DNA from: Burkholderiaceae bacterium
Lineage (GTDB): Bacteria; Pseudomonadota; Gammaproteobacteria; Burkholderiales; Burkholderiaceae
Length of the DNA stretch: 41,439 bases
Assembly: GCA_947449305.1 (NCBI GenBank)
Contig: CANFRA010000010.1
Span: 1 to 41,439 of the forward strand
Direction: 5' to 3'
The translations under genes were made by a program, and so were the position numbers. Below, one piece after another: positions 24,696 to 35,165 of this stretch. The notes under the pieces were generated by a model. It did no database searches. It had not been told where the DNA came from and saw only the letters and a list, made by a program, of their open reading frames with translations. Every line of letters begins with the position of its first letter. Position 1 is the first letter of the stretch.

Positions 24696-25541
24696 TTAAC
24701 CGAAGCGGCCGGTAATGTAATCTTCTGTTTCTTTACGCTTAGGCTTGATGAATATCTCATCAGTTTTACCGTACTCTATTAAGCTGCCAAGATACATATA
24801 GGCAGTGTAATCAGAAACGCGTGCTGCCTGCTGCATATTATGGGTCACGATCGCAATCGTGTACTCATTTTTAAGCTCATGAATCAATTCTTCAATCTTA
24901 CCTGTAGAAATAGGGTCTAGTGCTGATGTTGGCTCATCCAAAAGGATGACAGATGGTTTAACTGCAACAGCACGGGCAATACAAAGACGTTGTTGTTGTC
25001 CGCCGGACAAAGAAAGACCACTTTGACTCAGTTTATCTTTTGCTTCATTCCAGAGTGCTGCCTTATTAAGAGCCCACTCAACGCGCTCATCCATTTCAGA
25101 GCGAGAAAGCTTTTCATAAAGACGAACACCAAAGGCGATGTTTTCATAGATCGACATTGGAAATGGGGTTGGCTTCTGAAAAACCATACCAATACGGGAG
25201 CGCAATAAATTAAGGTCTTGGCCTGGCTCAAGGATGTTTTGGCCATAAAAACTGATTTGACCCTCGGCACGCTGACCTGGATATAAGTCATACATACGAT
25301 TTAAAGTTCTGAGTAGCGTAGATTTACCGCAGCCAGATGGGCCAATGAAAGCAGTTACCTTGCCTTGCTCAATATCTAAATTGATATTCTTGAGGCCTTG
25401 AAAGGCGCCATAAAAGAAATTGAGATTGCGCACTTCCAGCGCATTAATCCCCGCTGCTTGCGGTTCTTGGTTCACTGTTTCCACTCTACCCCCTTGACCA
25501 TCAACCCGATTCAAGTCAAACATTGTTTTCATATTACTCAT
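24696..25541 (-). CDS. pstB: Phosphate ABC transporter ATP-binding protein PstB
   Basis: A 281-residue ATPase that powers phosphate import with PstA and PstC at the inner membrane. Walker A is GPSGCGKST, the Q loop [11 protein letters not shown], the signature [10 protein letters not shown] and Walker [13 protein letters not shown]. The N-terminal ~45 residues before [14 protein letters not shown] form a loose extension. Several in-frame starts are possible: the tandem ATGs at 25544 and 25541 overlap the pstA stop, and a third lies at 25532. A longer frame reaching 25643 would run deep into pstA and is unlikely. Confidence 0.96.
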   Translation of the reverse strand: MSNMKTMFDLNRVDGQGGRVETVNQEPQAAGINALEVRNLNFFYGAFQGLKNINLDIEQGKVTAFIGPSGCGKSTLLRTLNRMYDLYPGQRAEGQISFYGQNILEPGQDLNLLRSRIGMVFQKPTPFPMSIYENIAFGVRLYEKLSRSEMDERVEWALNKAALWNEAKDKLSQSGLSLSGGQQQRLCIARAVAVKPSVILLDEPTSALDPISTGKIEELIHELKNEYTIAIVTHNMQQAARVSDYTAYMYLGSLIEYGKTDEIFIKPKRKETEDYITGRFG

Positions 25542-26407
25542 CATCCTTGTACCTTTTGACGGAACACCACACGAGCAAGAATATTTAAGCCCAGCACTGC
25601 GAATGTAATTAATAAGGCGCCGCCCCATGCCAAATCCACCCAATTATCATAGGGGCTCATAGCAAACTGGAATATCACCACTGGTAAATTAGCCATTGGT
25701 GCATTCATATTGGTGGAGAAGAACTGATTATTTAATGCAGTAAACAATAACGGTGCTGTTTCACCACTTACTCGAGCCAATGCAAGCAAGATACCAGTCA
25801 TTACACCGCTTTGTGCCGCCCGGAGGGTAATCATAAAAGCAACCTTCCACTTAGGCGCACCCAATGCATAGGCTGCTTCACGCAAACTTCCGGGAACTAA
25901 GCGAAGCATATTCTCGGTTGTCCGAACGACTACCGGAATTGCTATTAAAGCCAATGCAATCGTTCCAGCCCATCCAGAAAAGTGTCTTACTTGCGCAACT
26001 ACAAAAGCGTAAACAAACAAGCCGATCACAATGGAAGGTGCAGAGAGCATGATGTCGGTCACAAATCGAGTAATTGAAGCAACCCGACTACGATCCCCAT
26101 ACTCAGAGAGATATAAACCCGCTAGCACACCAACAGGAGTGCTAATCACAGTACAGCAACCAATTAACATTAAGCTACCAACAATGGCGTTTGCCAAGCC
26201 TCCACCTTCTGAGCCAGGTGCGGGTGTGCTGTGAGTGAACAGATTCAGATCGATTGCGCCAAAGCCTTTAATGAATAGGACACTTAAAATCCACATCAAA
26301 AAGATCATACCCAGAACCATAGCACCCATAGATAGCGTTAGGCCAATTTTATTGCTACGCTTTCTGCGCGCAAAGATTTCTGGATTAATGTTAGTCGAGT
26401 GCATCAT
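25541..26407 (-). CDS. pstA: Phosphate ABC transporter permease PstA
   Basis: A 288-residue inner-membrane permease with six transmembrane segments and the ABC-permease loop [23 protein letters not shown]. It forms the channel with PstC. Other family marks are LSEYGDRSR and [10 protein letters not shown]. Its ATG at 26407 overlaps the pstC stop (ATGA) with an AGGGG site upstream, and its own stop overlaps the pstB start, showing translational coupling across the operon. Confidence 0.96.
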   Translation of the reverse strand: MMHSTNINPEIFARRKRSNKIGLTLSMGAMVLGMIFLMWILSVLFIKGFGAIDLNLFTHSTPAPGSEGGGLANAIVGSLMLIGCCTVISTPVGVLAGLYLSEYGDRSRVASITRFVTDIMLSAPSIVIGLFVYAFVVAQVRHFSGWAGTIALALIAIPVVVRTTENMLRLVPGSLREAAYALGAPKWKVAFMITLRAAQSGVMTGILLALARVSGETAPLLFTALNNQFFSTNMNAPMANLPVVIFQFAMSPYDNWVDLAWGGALLITFAVLGLNILARVVFRQKVQG

Positions 26408-27393
26408 GTTTTAAGCCCCTGCTTCTTCTCCATATTGTTCAGCATCCATTTTGCGCACGCCAAAACAATGAAGGTAATGATAAAGAGGGTTAAACCCAAT
26501 GCATACAGGGATGAAAGATGGTTACCTGCCTCCGCCTCGCCAAATTCATTGGCAAGAGTCGAAGCAATCGAAGTGCCTGGGGAGAACAGGGATGGAGATA
26601 GGCGGTGAGCATTACCAATAACAAATGTCACTGCCATTGTTTCACCAAGTGCCCTGCCTAAACCCAACATAATGCCGCCGATGACTCCAGCCTTGGTATA
26701 AGGCAATACGACGTTTTTGACTACTTCCCAGGTGGTGCAGCCAATGCCATAGGCAGACTCTTTTAGTACAGGCGGGACGATTTCAAAAACATCGCGCATG
26801 ACAGATGCAATAAATGGAAGAATCATCATCGCCAGAATCAAGCCGGCACAAAGAATACCGATGCCATTAAAAGCACCAGAAAATAGAATGCCTAGGCCAG
26901 GAATTTGTCCTAATGTTCCAGCGAGTACTGGCTGTACATATTGTGCAAATAATGGTGCAAAGATAAACAAGCCAAACATGCCATAAATAATCGATGGGAC
27001 GGCTGCCAATAGTTCTACAGCAGTGCCAAGCGGTCTACGTAATGGACCCGGACATAATTCAGTTAGAAATACTGCAATACCAAAACTTAAAGGCACTGCA
27101 ATTAATAAAGCAATCAAAGAAGTGATAAGTGTTCCGTAGATCGCTATTAAGCCACCAAACTCGCCATTGACAATATCCCACTCTTGGGTGAAGAAGAAGC
27201 CAAAACCAAACTCTTGTAACGCGGGGGCCGCATTAATTACCAATGAAATAATGATGCCCAGAAGCGCAATCAACACGGATAAGGCAAAAAATTGCGTAAT
27301 CCCATGGAAAAGAAAATCCTGAACGCGCTGTAATTTTGCGATTCGAAGCGCCTGCGGCGTTGGGGCTGAGTGTGACTCGGTAGATTCGATCAT
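26404..27393 (-). CDS. pstC: Phosphate ABC transporter permease PstC
   Basis: A 329-residue inner-membrane permease. After a cytoplasmic N-terminus of ~35 residues come about six transmembrane segments, with the EAA-type loop [21 protein letters not shown] and the motifs [13 protein letters not shown] and [17 protein letters not shown]. The Arg and Glu of the last motif are in the place of charged residues needed for phosphate transport in E. coli PstC. It follows pstS by 63 bases, with a hairpin in the gap that may reduce its expression relative to pstS. Confidence 0.96.
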   Translation of the reverse strand: MIESTESHSAPTPQALRIAKLQRVQDFLFHGITQFFALSVLIALLGIIISLVINAAPALQEFGFGFFFTQEWDIVNGEFGGLIAIYGTLITSLIALLIAVPLSFGIAVFLTELCPGPLRRPLGTAVELLAAVPSIIYGMFGLFIFAPLFAQYVQPVLAGTLGQIPGLGILFSGAFNGIGILCAGLILAMMILPFIASVMRDVFEIVPPVLKESAYGIGCTTWEVVKNVVLPYTKAGVIGGIMLGLGRALGETMAVTFVIGNAHRLSPSLFSPGTSIASTLANEFGEAEAGNHLSSLYALGLTLFIITFIVLACAKWMLNNMEKKQGLKT

Positions 27394-27411
27394 TGTTTAT
27401 CTTAAAAACCA

Positions 27412-27437
27412 AACAGCCCTACTTGTAAAGGGCTGTT
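27412..27437 (-). terminator. Hairpin between pstS and pstC (partial terminator or mRNA stabiliser)
   Basis: On the minus strand a 9-bp stem AACAGCCCT/AGGGCTGTT with an eight-base loop, then TGGTTTTT. Placed just after pstS within the operon, it fits a leaky terminator or a 3'-end stabiliser that lets the binding protein be made in excess over the membrane parts. Confidence 0.7.
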
Positions 27438-27456
27438 TAGCGTTAGTGAGAGAGTC

Positions 27457-28479
27457 TTATTTAGTCACAATCTTGGTAAATACATTCTTGCGAATGAAAT
27501 CGGTTGTTTTGTCCGGCATCGCTACATAGTCTAGCTCTTCTGCCATCTTCTTGCCATCTTTAAAGGCAAAGTCAAAGAATTTAATGACTTCAGCTGCATT
27601 TGCTTTATTTTCAGGGTTCTTATAGACCAAGATAAAAGAAGCACCAGTAATTGGCCATGATTTAGCGCCAGCAGCATTAGTAATAAATGTTCCCATGCCT
27701 GGAATAGTTGACCAATCTGTACCAGCTGCAGCGGCTGCGAATGTTAAATCATCCGGTTCAACATAATTACCATCTTTATTCTTCATGGAAATAAAGGTCA
27801 TCTTGTTTTTCTTGGCATAAGCATACTCAACATAGCCTACAGAATTTTTAACCCGCATGACGTTTGCTGCAACACCTTCGTTACCCTTGCCACCAACCGT
27901 AGAAGCTGCTGGCCATTTCACAGAAGCGCCTGCACCAACAGCATCTTTGAACAGCGTACTTGTTTTAGCTAAATAGTCAGTAAAAATTGCTGTGGTTCCA
28001 GATCCATCAGCACGAACAACTACGGTAATAGGACCAGAAGGAATCTTCACTCCTGGGTTCATGATCGCGATACGCTTGTCACCCCAATCAGAAATAATCC
28101 CCTGGAAAATATCAGCTAAAGTTGGACCATCTAATTTAATTTCGCCGGGTTTAGCACCATCCACATTAATCACTGGCACTACACCGCCAATAATGGCCGG
28201 AAATTGAACTAACCCATCCTTTTCGAGTTCTTCAAACTTCACTGGATTATCAGTTGCACCGAAATCAACCGTTTTTGCCTTAATTTGCTTAATGCCGCCA
28301 GATGAGCCAATGGATTGGTAATTCAAATTGGAGCCAGTTTTTGCCTTATAGGCCTCTGCCCACTTTGCATAAATTGGATAAGGAAATGTTGCGCCTGCAC
28401 CAGTCATATCTGCAGCAAACGCCGCTGGAGCAACTGAAATAGCGCTAATTACTAGTGCTTTTTTAAAGAAAGATTTCAT
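27457..28479 (-). CDS. pstS: Phosphate-binding protein PstS
   Basis: A 340-residue periplasmic protein that captures phosphate and delivers it to PstCA. The signal peptide MKSFFKKALVISAISVAPAAFA is followed by ADMTGAGATFPYPIYAKW, the classic N-terminus of mature PstS. The phosphate-binding loops are visible: SIGSSGGIKQIKAKTVDFGATDNP and VVRADGSGTTAIFTDYL. The ATG at 28479 has an AAAGGA site; a longer in-frame start 84 bases upstream would lie in the promoter. A Pho box at 28541-28558 precedes it, with a -10-like TATCGT ten bases later. Confidence 0.97.
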   Translation of the reverse strand: MKSFFKKALVISAISVAPAAFAADMTGAGATFPYPIYAKWAEAYKAKTGSNLNYQSIGSSGGIKQIKAKTVDFGATDNPVKFEELEKDGLVQFPAIIGGVVPVINVDGAKPGEIKLDGPTLADIFQGIISDWGDKRIAIMNPGVKIPSGPITVVVRADGSGTTAIFTDYLAKTSTLFKDAVGAGASVKWPAASTVGGKGNEGVAANVMRVKNSVGYVEYAYAKKNKMTFISMKNKDGNYVEPDDLTFAAAAAGTDWSTIPGMGTFITNAAGAKSWPITGASFILVYKNPENKANAAEVIKFFDFAFKDGKKMAEELDYVAMPDKTTDFIRKNVFTKIVTK

Positions 28480-28540
28480 TTGATCGGTCCTTTTGTACGG
28501 GTAACGCAACATTGCGATATCTAGACGATATGGTCGAAAC

Positions 28541-28558
28541 ATGACACTTTTATGACAT
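28541..28558 (-). promoter_or_regulatory. Pho box upstream of pstS
   Basis: The minus strand reads ATGTCAT AAAA GTGTCAT, two near-consensus 7-base repeats spaced by four, followed after ten bases by TATCGT. This is the best Pho box in the window and should drive the pstSCAB-phoUBR operon under PhoB control. Confidence 0.88.
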
Positions 28559-28560
28559 AG

Positions 28561-28583
28561 CAAAAAGCCCTCTTTTGAGGGCT
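28561..28583 (-). terminator. Intrinsic terminator after the alkaline phosphatase gene
   Basis: On the minus strand AGCCCTC, loop AAAA, GAGGGCT, then TTTTT. It begins seven bases past the stop of the alkaline phosphatase gene and ends just before the pstS Pho box, so it insulates pstS from upstream transcription. Confidence 0.88.
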
Positions 28584-28590
28584 CTAGGGG

Positions 28591-30045
28591 CTATTTTTGA
28601 CCAATTAACCTTCTTAGTTTTATGGCAAATGCAGTATTGTCATCGAACCCTTTGAAGACTTGAGATCCTGGACCAATAGCCGCCACTGTAATGGGGACTG
28701 GGGTGTGCCCTGCGGTTCCCCAATAAAAGCCTGTTTGGCGCGCAATCGCTAAGCCCAGGATATTGGATGGCAGGTAATTCGAATTGGGGTTCAATTGTCC
28801 TTGGGTTAGTAGTTTTTCACGCAAGTCATCGTCTAGAACCAGGCCTGGGAAATTGTCTTGTAACACTGTATTTAAGTAGGCATTCAAATCTGCAGTGCTG
28901 GGAGTTTGCTTTGCTTTGGCTTTGAACTTATCAGAAAACTCTTTGAGTGAGATTTTGTAAGACTCAATTTGCTTGAGTTGCTCGATCGTTACGTTCAAGT
29001 AATTGGTATTGCCTGCGGGCCCCAGATTTTTACGTCCATAAGTAGGAGAAAATCCCCCGGTCTCATGATCTCCGGCCACAATCACTAAAGTATCAGGATT
29101 TTGTTTCTGAAACTCTAACGCTACTTTGACTGCATCATCAAAAGCCCAGAGCTCACGCATTAAAGCGGCGACGTCATTTTGATGGCCTGCAGAGTCTGTG
29201 TTCTCGTTCTCAGCAAATAATACAAACCCCTTATTTTTACTTTTCTTAGAATCCTGATTGAGCACTTGAAGTGCCGCTGACATCATTTGAGATAAGTTAG
29301 GTGTCTCTTGAGGATTGCGATCGATTTCATAATCGAGATCTTCATCAGCAAAAAGGCCCAGGAGCTTAGATGACTTAATCTGCTTGAGCTGTTCTGGTGT
29401 ATTGATATATTGATAGCCTTTTGCTTGAAATGCCTCAATCACATTCTTGCCGTCTTGGCGCTTTCCCCCAGACAGTGAGTTTGGTAGGAAGAAATTAGAC
29501 CCGCCACCCATCAGCACATCTGGAGAAAGCTCTAGATACTGATTCACAATCAATTCATTATCTCGCCTAGATTTGGCGTGGACACTAAATGCTGCGGGGG
29601 TTGCATCATAAATTGGTGCGGTAGTGAGGAGCCCAATTCTCTTGCCCCTGTTTTTGGCTACTTCCATGATGGTAGGCGGCGTTTTACCATCTGGGGTAAT
29701 AGAGATGGCACCATTATTGACTTTATACCCAATCGACATAGCAGAGGCAGCTGCTGCTGAATCAGTTACAAAGTAATTCGCTGACTCTGTCTTCATCAAC
29801 TGATAGTGGCCTTTGGCCATGACTACATCGGTTACAGCAAAGGGTTGTTGTCGTAATAGCGCACTGGAATAACGGCCAAACTCATACTGGCTGCTCGTCG
29901 TGCCATCAGCAAACATGATGATGATATTTTTGGGCTTGCTATTAGCAGCTTGTCCACTTGCATTTGGTAAGTAGGCTGCCGCAAAGCATAGAAATAGCAG
30001 GCTGGCTACCAGTTTAAATTTAGCGCTAAGGTATCTGTAGTGCAT
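28591..30045 (-). CDS. Alkaline phosphatase, PhoA family
   Basis: A 484-residue exported enzyme with a signal peptide ending about residue 33. It releases phosphate from esters in the periplasm. All E. coli PhoA ligands can be placed: Asp in MFADGTT, nucleophile Ser in TDSAAAAS, Thr in TTAPIYDATPAAFSVH, Glu/Asp/His in ENENTDSAGHQND, Asp-His in AGDHETGG, and the last His in GTAGHTPV. The nucleophile context DSAAAAS differs slightly from the usual DSAAAGT. It starts 21 bases after glmM with no Pho box in the gap, so its induction by phosphate stress is not obvious from the sequence. A terminator follows. Confidence 0.93.
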   Translation of the reverse strand: MHYRYLSAKFKLVASLLFLCFAAAYLPNASGQAANSKPKNIIIMFADGTTSSQYEFGRYSSALLRQQPFAVTDVVMAKGHYQLMKTESANYFVTDSAAAASAMSIGYKVNNGAISITPDGKTPPTIMEVAKNRGKRIGLLTTAPIYDATPAAFSVHAKSRRDNELIVNQYLELSPDVLMGGGSNFFLPNSLSGGKRQDGKNVIEAFQAKGYQYINTPEQLKQIKSSKLLGLFADEDLDYEIDRNPQETPNLSQMMSAALQVLNQDSKKSKNKGFVLFAENENTDSAGHQNDVAALMRELWAFDDAVKVALEFQKQNPDTLVIVAGDHETGGFSPTYGRKNLGPAGNTNYLNVTIEQLKQIESYKISLKEFSDKFKAKAKQTPSTADLNAYLNTVLQDNFPGLVLDDDLREKLLTQGQLNPNSNYLPSNILGLAIARQTGFYWGTAGHTPVPITVAAIGPGSQVFKGFDDNTAFAIKLRRLIGQK

Positions 30046-30066
30046 CTAGTATTGAATACTGCGGAC

Positions 30067-31419
30067 TTAAGCTATCGGAATTAAATCAGCAATGCTTTTG
30101 GCAGCGCTCATCGCGACATCGCCATCCTTTGTTTCAATCATGACGCGCAAGAGAGGCTCTGTCCCAGATGCCCGAATGAGTACCCTGCCGATACCCTTGA
30201 GATCAGCCTCTACTTTAGCGATCTGCTGCTTGAGATTCTCATCAGACTTCCAGTCATAACTGGGTTTGATTTTTACATTCAGCAGAACTTGCGGGAAGAT
30301 CTTTACCTTTTCGAGTAACTGGGCAAGACTCTTTTTATTGTGACTCATTGCCGCTAATACTTGAAGCGCAGCAATGGTGCCATCTCCAGTAGAGTGTTGA
30401 TCTAGGCATAACAAGTGACCAGAGCCTTCTCCGCCGATGATCCAACCTTTTTGCTTTAGCAGCTCTAGTACATATCGATCACCAACATTAGCACGTTCAA
30501 ACCCGATATTGAGATCTTTAATCGCATTCTCAACAGCTAGATTGGTCATCAAGGTACCAACGGCACCACCAATCTTTTGTCCACGGTCTAATCTGTCTTT
30601 TGCGAGAACATAAAGCAGCTCATCGCCGTTAAATAATCGTCCTGTAGCATCAACCATTTGCAAGCGGTCGGCATCGCCATCGAGCGCAATACCAAGATCT
30701 GCATTGACTTCTTTCACCTTGGCAATCAAGGCTGCCGGTGCAGTAGCGCCACAACCATCATTAATGTTTCTGCCGTCTGGATTAACGCCAATCGAGATCA
30801 CCTCTGCGCCTAGCTCATGAAATACATGAGGTGCAGTGTGATAGGCGGCTCCATTGGCACAATCAACAACGAGCTTTAATCCCTTGAGATTGAGATCTCC
30901 CGGAAATGTCGATTTACAAAATTCAATATAACGACCTGCAGCATCATCTAAACGAAATGCCTTACCGAGTTCTTGGGCGCTCACGCAGCCCATCGGCTTT
31001 TCTAATTCAGCTTCAATTGCAAGTTCAAAATCATCGTCGAGTTTGTCACCATTGGCCGAGAAAAACTTAATGCCGTTATCTTGATAGGGATTGTGTGATG
31101 CAGAGATCACGACGCCGGCAGATAAACGTAATGCTTTAGTCAGGTAAGCCACACCAGGAGTTGGCATTGGTCCGCAAAGCATGACATCGACACCAGCAGC
31201 GGCAAAGCCTGCCTCTAAAGCAGCCTCCAATAAATATCCAGAAATACGCGTATCTTTGCCAATCAAGACTTTGCATCGTTGGCCAACTTTTGCATCTTTG
31301 GAGAGTACTATGCCTGCGGCATACCCTAAGCGAGTCATGAACTCCGGAACAATCGGAAATTGCCCCACTTCACCGCGGATGCCATCCGTACCAAAGTATT
31401 GTTTTTTCATAGGACTCAT
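30067..31419 (-). CDS. glmM: Phosphoglucosamine mutase
   Basis: A 450-residue cytoplasmic enzyme converting glucosamine-6-phosphate to glucosamine-1-phosphate for peptidoglycan and LPS. The N-terminal [15 protein letters not shown], the phosphoserine loop [18 protein letters not shown], the metal-binding loop [13 protein letters not shown], the sugar-binding GGEGSGHLL, and the phosphate site [15 protein letters not shown] are all present. The ATG at 31419 overlaps the folP stop by one base (TAATG); a second ATG three codons later is also possible. folP-glmM is a standard pair behind ftsH in betaproteobacteria. Confidence 0.97.
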   Translation of the reverse strand: MSPMKKQYFGTDGIRGEVGQFPIVPEFMTRLGYAAGIVLSKDAKVGQRCKVLIGKDTRISGYLLEAALEAGFAAAGVDVMLCGPMPTPGVAYLTKALRLSAGVVISASHNPYQDNGIKFFSANGDKLDDDFELAIEAELEKPMGCVSAQELGKAFRLDDAAGRYIEFCKSTFPGDLNLKGLKLVVDCANGAAYHTAPHVFHELGAEVISIGVNPDGRNINDGCGATAPAALIAKVKEVNADLGIALDGDADRLQMVDATGRLFNGDELLYVLAKDRLDRGQKIGGAVGTLMTNLAVENAIKDLNIGFERANVGDRYVLELLKQKGWIIGGEGSGHLLCLDQHSTGDGTIAALQVLAAMSHNKKSLAQLLEKVKIFPQVLLNVKIKPSYDWKSDENLKQQIAKVEADLKGIGRVLIRASGTEPLLRVMIETKDGDVAMSAAKSIADLIPIA

Positions 31420-32282
31420 TATAAAACCGATGCTTCCCACAACTTTAAGGCATCAACCGTCTCAGGAACATCATGGACTCGCACAATTCTGGCGCCCCGA
31501 TCAGCCGCCATGATAGCTGCAGCAATACTAGGGGCTAGGCGCTCATGCGTATCTTTACCGGTGAGCTTGCCCAGCATCGATTTACGAGAGATGCCTGCAA
31601 GGACCGTAAAGCCCAAGTGTGAGAATTGATCAAAATGGGTAAGCATAGTGAGGTTGTGCTCAAGACTTTTGCCAAAGCCAAAACCAGGGTCGATGGCGAT
31701 TCTGTTTGCTTGAGCACCTTTTGCTTTAAGTAGCTCTGCACGCTCTTTGAGAAATTGCATCACCTGTGCAATGACATCGTGATACTCCGGATTAAATTGC
31801 ATACACTGAGGATCGCGCTGCATGTGCATTAAGACAATTCCACAATCTTTGCTTTCTAGTACGGCATCAACTGCACCTGCTTGTCTTAATGCCCAAATAT
31901 CATTTACACAATCTACTCCTGCCCTTAATGCTTCGCGCATAGTTTGCGCTTTATAAGTATCGATCGATAGCGGTACACCGTAATCTTTAAGCGCTTCAAT
32001 GACTGGTAGCACGCGATCAAGTTCTTCTTGAAGCTCTAACGGCTCTGCACCTGGTCTAGTGGACTCACCTCCGATATCAATCAAGTCAACACCGCCCTCA
32101 ATCATGAGCTCTGCTTGAGCGATAGCGTCTTTCGGAGTTTTAAATTTGCCACCATCTGAGAATGAATCTGGGGTGGCGTTCAGAATGCCCATGACAACTG
32201 GGCGTCTGCGTTTGGCAAAGTCAAAAAGAAAACGCCCACAACGCCATGTTGTGGGCATCTGCAAAATGCCTTGCTGATCCAT
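31419..32282 (-). CDS. folP: Dihydropteroate synthase
   Basis: A 287-residue TIM-barrel enzyme that joins 4-aminobenzoate to dihydropterin pyrophosphate in folate synthesis, the sulfonamide target. Visible motifs are [61 protein letters not shown] and [15 protein letters not shown]. The ATG at 32282 is one codon inside the longest frame, which opens with TTG; the ribosome binding site is weak. It starts 23 bases after ftsH and is translationally linked to glmM. Confidence 0.97.
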   Translation of the reverse strand: MDQQGILQMPTTWRCGRFLFDFAKRRRPVVMGILNATPDSFSDGGKFKTPKDAIAQAELMIEGGVDLIDIGGESTRPGAEPLELQEELDRVLPVIEALKDYGVPLSIDTYKAQTMREALRAGVDCVNDIWALRQAGAVDAVLESKDCGIVLMHMQRDPQCMQFNPEYHDVIAQVMQFLKERAELLKAKGAQANRIAIDPGFGFGKSLEHNLTMLTHFDQFSHLGFTVLAGISRKSMLGKLTGKDTHERLAPSIAAAIMAADRGARIVRVHDVPETVDALKLWEASVL

Positions 32283-32305
32283 CAAGACGGCTAGTCTGAT
32301 GCTAC

Positions 32306-34195
32306 TTAAGCTGTCGCTGGAGCGCTACCAGCCGCTGGGCCAGGTGCACCAGCAGAGTTGCCAAAGATTGTCGGTGGTGGTGGCAATGGTGCACGTGGAG
32401 GACGGCCTTCCATGATGTCAGTAATTTGATCGGCATCAATGGTTTCCCACTCGAGCAAGGCAACAACCATAGCTTCGACCTTATCGCGATTGTTTTCTAG
32501 AATTGATCTCGCTAAGGCGTATTGACTATCAATTAACGAACGAATCTCAAAGTCCACTTTTTGTTGTGTCAACTCAGAAACGGTCTTGGTGCTATTGCGC
32601 CCGAAAATACTTTCAGATTCAGTATCAACATAAACCATCGTACCTAAGCTATCACTCATACCGTAACGCGTCACCATATCGCGCGCCATTTTGGTAGCAC
32701 GCTCAAAGTCATTTGAAGCGCCGGTACTCGACGAATGCAAAAAGATTTCTTCTGCAGCACGGCCACCAAACAAAATGGCTAAGTCTTCCATCATGCGATC
32801 TTTGTAAAGATTCACACGGTCAAATTCTGGCAACTGCCAAGTCACACCCAATGCCATACCGCGCGGCATGATGGTGACCTTATGAACTGGGTCTGCCTTA
32901 GGCAAGCTCTTGGCTACAACAGCATGGCCAGCCTCGTGATAAGCGGTATTACGACGCTCTTCTTCACGCATCACGGCAGACTTACGCTCAGGACCCATAT
33001 AGATCTTGTCTTTAGCGTCTTCAAAATCTTTCATTTCAACTGAACGCTTATTGCGGCGTGCAGCAAACAAGGCAGCTTCATTCACTAAGTTTGCCAAGTC
33101 AGCACCTGAAAATCCTGGGGTACCGCGTGCCAATACGGCAGCATTGACATCAGGATCAATCGGCACTTTGCGCATATGCACTTGCAAGATCTGTTCACGA
33201 CCACGAATGTCTGGCAAGCCTACGTGCACTTGACGATCGAAGCGACCTGGACGCAATAAGGCTTTATCCAATACATCGGAGCGGTTAGTAGCAGCAACCA
33301 CGATCACGCCGCTATTGCTTTCAAAACCATCCATCTCTACAAGCATTTGGTTTAAGGTTTGCTCGCGCTCATCATTACCACCGCCCATACCAGCACCACG
33401 ATGACGACCTACCGCATCGATCTCATCAATAAAGATGATGCAAGGGGAGTTTTTCTTAGCGTTCTCAAACATATCGCGTACGCGAGATGCGCCCACACCC
33501 ACAAACATTTCTACGAAATCAGAACCGGAGATCGAGAAGAAAGGAACTTTGGCTTCACCCGCAATCGCACGTGCCAAGAGGGTTTTACCAGTACCTGGAG
33601 GGCCAACGAGTAGGACGCCATGCGGAATACGGCCGCCAAGCTTTTGAAACTTCTGCGGGTCTTTTAAGAAATCAACCAACTCATACACTTCTTCTTTTGC
33701 TTCATCGCATCCAGCAACATCAGCAAAAGTAACAGTATTACTATTTTCATCAATCAGACGTGCTTTGGATTTACCAAAGGAAAATGCGCCGCCTTTACCG
33801 CCGCCTTGCATCTGACGCATCATGAAAAACCAAAAGCCAATAATCAATAAAGTAGGCCCGAGGTAATACAAAGCAGATACCAAGAGATTAGGTTCATCTT
33901 CTGCTTTACCAGTAACCTGTACACCAAACTTCATTAAGTCGCCAACCATCCAGATATCGCCTGGGGAGATGATGGAGTATTTATTGCCGTCAGCAGGCGT
34001 GACTTGCAATGTGCGGCCTTGCACATCAACGCGCTTCACTTTTCCAGCCTTAGCGTCGTCCATGAATTGGGAATACGTGACTTGAGTTTGGTCCCTAGGC
34101 TTATCAAACTGTTTAAAAACAGTGAAGAGGACCAGGCCCACAATGAGCCACACGCCGATTTTTTGGAACATATTGCTGTTCATATTGCCGTTCAA
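32306..34195 (-). CDS. ftsH: ATP-dependent zinc metalloprotease FtsH
   Basis: A 629-residue membrane-bound AAA+ protease that degrades misfolded membrane proteins and regulators. Two transmembrane segments (about residues 11-29 and 104-127) flank a periplasmic part; Walker A GPPGTGKT is at 198-205, Walker [10 protein letters not shown] at 252-260, and the zinc motif HEAGH at 420-424. The C-terminus is Pro/Ala-rich. The frame opens with TTG at 34195, seven bases from AAGGA; an ATG at 34183 gives the family-typical MNSNMFQK start but lacks a site. The true start is one of these. A 14-base palindrome lies upstream at 34209-34222. Confidence 0.97.
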   Translation of the reverse strand: MNGNMNSNMFQKIGVWLIVGLVLFTVFKQFDKPRDQTQVTYSQFMDDAKAGKVKRVDVQGRTLQVTPADGNKYSIISPGDIWMVGDLMKFGVQVTGKAEDEPNLLVSALYYLGPTLLIIGFWFFMMRQMQGGGKGGAFSFGKSKARLIDENSNTVTFADVAGCDEAKEEVYELVDFLKDPQKFQKLGGRIPHGVLLVGPPGTGKTLLARAIAGEAKVPFFSISGSDFVEMFVGVGASRVRDMFENAKKNSPCIIFIDEIDAVGRHRGAGMGGGNDEREQTLNQMLVEMDGFESNSGVIVVAATNRSDVLDKALLRPGRFDRQVHVGLPDIRGREQILQVHMRKVPIDPDVNAAVLARGTPGFSGADLANLVNEAALFAARRNKRSVEMKDFEDAKDKIYMGPERKSAVMREEERRNTAYHEAGHAVVAKSLPKADPVHKVTIMPRGMALGVTWQLPEFDRVNLYKDRMMEDLAILFGGRAAEEIFLHSSSTGASNDFERATKMARDMVTRYGMSDSLGTMVYVDTESESIFGRNSTKTVSELTQQKVDFEIRSLIDSQYALARSILENNRDKVEAMVVALLEWETIDADQITDIMEGRPPRAPLPPPPTIFGNSAGAPGPAAGSAPATA

Positions 34196-34364
34196 AATAA
34201 TTCCTTTTCTGGATATATCCAGGAAATAAGCACATTGCTTCCTATGTATTTGATTCTACTACCACCCTTTTTCAAGGTCTAATGGCCTATTTATTTCATA
34301 AAACCATTTATTTAAGGGGGTTATTAGGGGGCCACTCTGGTCTGGAAGTGCTGATTTTGGCTAT
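34196..34364. other. rlmE-ftsH spacer with palindrome and short repeats
   Basis: It holds the perfect palindrome CTGGATATATCCAG at 34209-34222, just upstream of the ftsH ribosome binding site. On the minus strand it also has imperfect repeats of CCCCCTAAATAAAT near the rlmE stop (around 34290-34380). No gene is seen. Their role is unknown; the palindrome could bind a dimeric regulator of ftsH. Confidence 0.45.
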
Positions 34365-35039
34365 TTATTTAGGGGGCTTTAAGTTACGGCCTAAGAGAAA
34401 TATCTCTGAAGACCGAGCCCTAGAGGCCTTAGGCTTTCTGGAGGCAACGGTTTTGAAGACCTTTTTGAAGGATTCGACGATCTGGCTATAGCCACTACCG
34501 TTAAAGCATTTAATCAATAGCGCTCCTTCAGGCTTGAGGTGGTCTACCGCAAAATCTAAGGCAATTTCAGCCAAAAAGGCCATCCGCGCAGCATCTGCAA
34601 CACCTACCCCGGAAAGATTAGGTGCCATATCAGATAGAACCAAATCGACCTTGCCCTCTGCGCTCTTCGGCAAAAGTGCCTTCAGTGCATTCAAGCCCTC
34701 TTCCTCACGAAAGTCGCCCTGAATAAAGCTGACATCAGCAATATCTTCCATCGGCAAGATATCGATTGCAATGATTTGACCGTCCGGTTTACCAGACTCA
34801 ATTTTGGGATTACTTTTACCAAGCTCAGTTAAACGATTGCGCGCATATTGAGACCAACTTCCAGGAGCGCTCCCGAGGTCCACAATGGTCATGCCTGCTT
34901 GTATGAGGTGATCTTGCTCGTCAATTTCACTGAGCTTGTAAACCGCTCTAGCGCGATAGCCCTCTTTCTGAGCCATCTTCACATAGGGATCGGTTAGATG
35001 ATCCTGCAACCAACTTTTATTAAATTTATTCTTTGCCAC
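34365..35039 (-). CDS. rlmE: 23S rRNA (uridine-2'-O-)-methyltransferase RlmE
   Basis: A 224-residue enzyme (also FtsJ/RrmJ) that methylates U2552 of 23S rRNA using S-adenosylmethionine. The SAM site is [15 protein letters not shown]. The catalytic K-D-K-E set can be placed at the Lys of [12 protein letters not shown], the Asp of [12 protein letters not shown], the Lys of [11 protein letters not shown] and a Glu in the C-terminal strand. It sits directly upstream of ftsH, the usual pairing, on the same strand. The ATG at 35039 begins [15 protein letters not shown], as in relatives. Confidence 0.96.
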   Translation of the reverse strand: MAKNKFNKSWLQDHLTDPYVKMAQKEGYRARAVYKLSEIDEQDHLIQAGMTIVDLGSAPGSWSQYARNRLTELGKSNPKIESGKPDGQIIAIDILPMEDIADVSFIQGDFREEEGLNALKALLPKSAEGKVDLVLSDMAPNLSGVGVADAARMAFLAEIALDFAVDHLKPEGALLIKCFNGSGYSQIVESFKKVFKTVASRKPKASRARSSEIFLLGRNLKPPK

Positions 35040-35165
35040 AACTTACCCACTTTCGCCCTACATTTTCCTAGTTTTAGCCCCCTAAAGCAAAAGGAATCGA
35101 TACAAAACGAGACAAATCTAGTCTAAACGGGCTTTTTAAGTATCCGATGCTCTATCATCAAGCCC

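Noticed and set aside
24990..25208. Plus-strand frame inside pstB, and many similar antisense frames in ppc, carB, ftsH and pst genes
   Set aside because: They are shadows of highly conserved genes on the other strand with no start signals of their own.
34282..34491. Plus-strand frame of 69 codons across the 3' end of rlmE
   Set aside because: Most of it overlaps rlmE in antisense; the low-complexity sequence and missing ribosome binding site argue against a gene.
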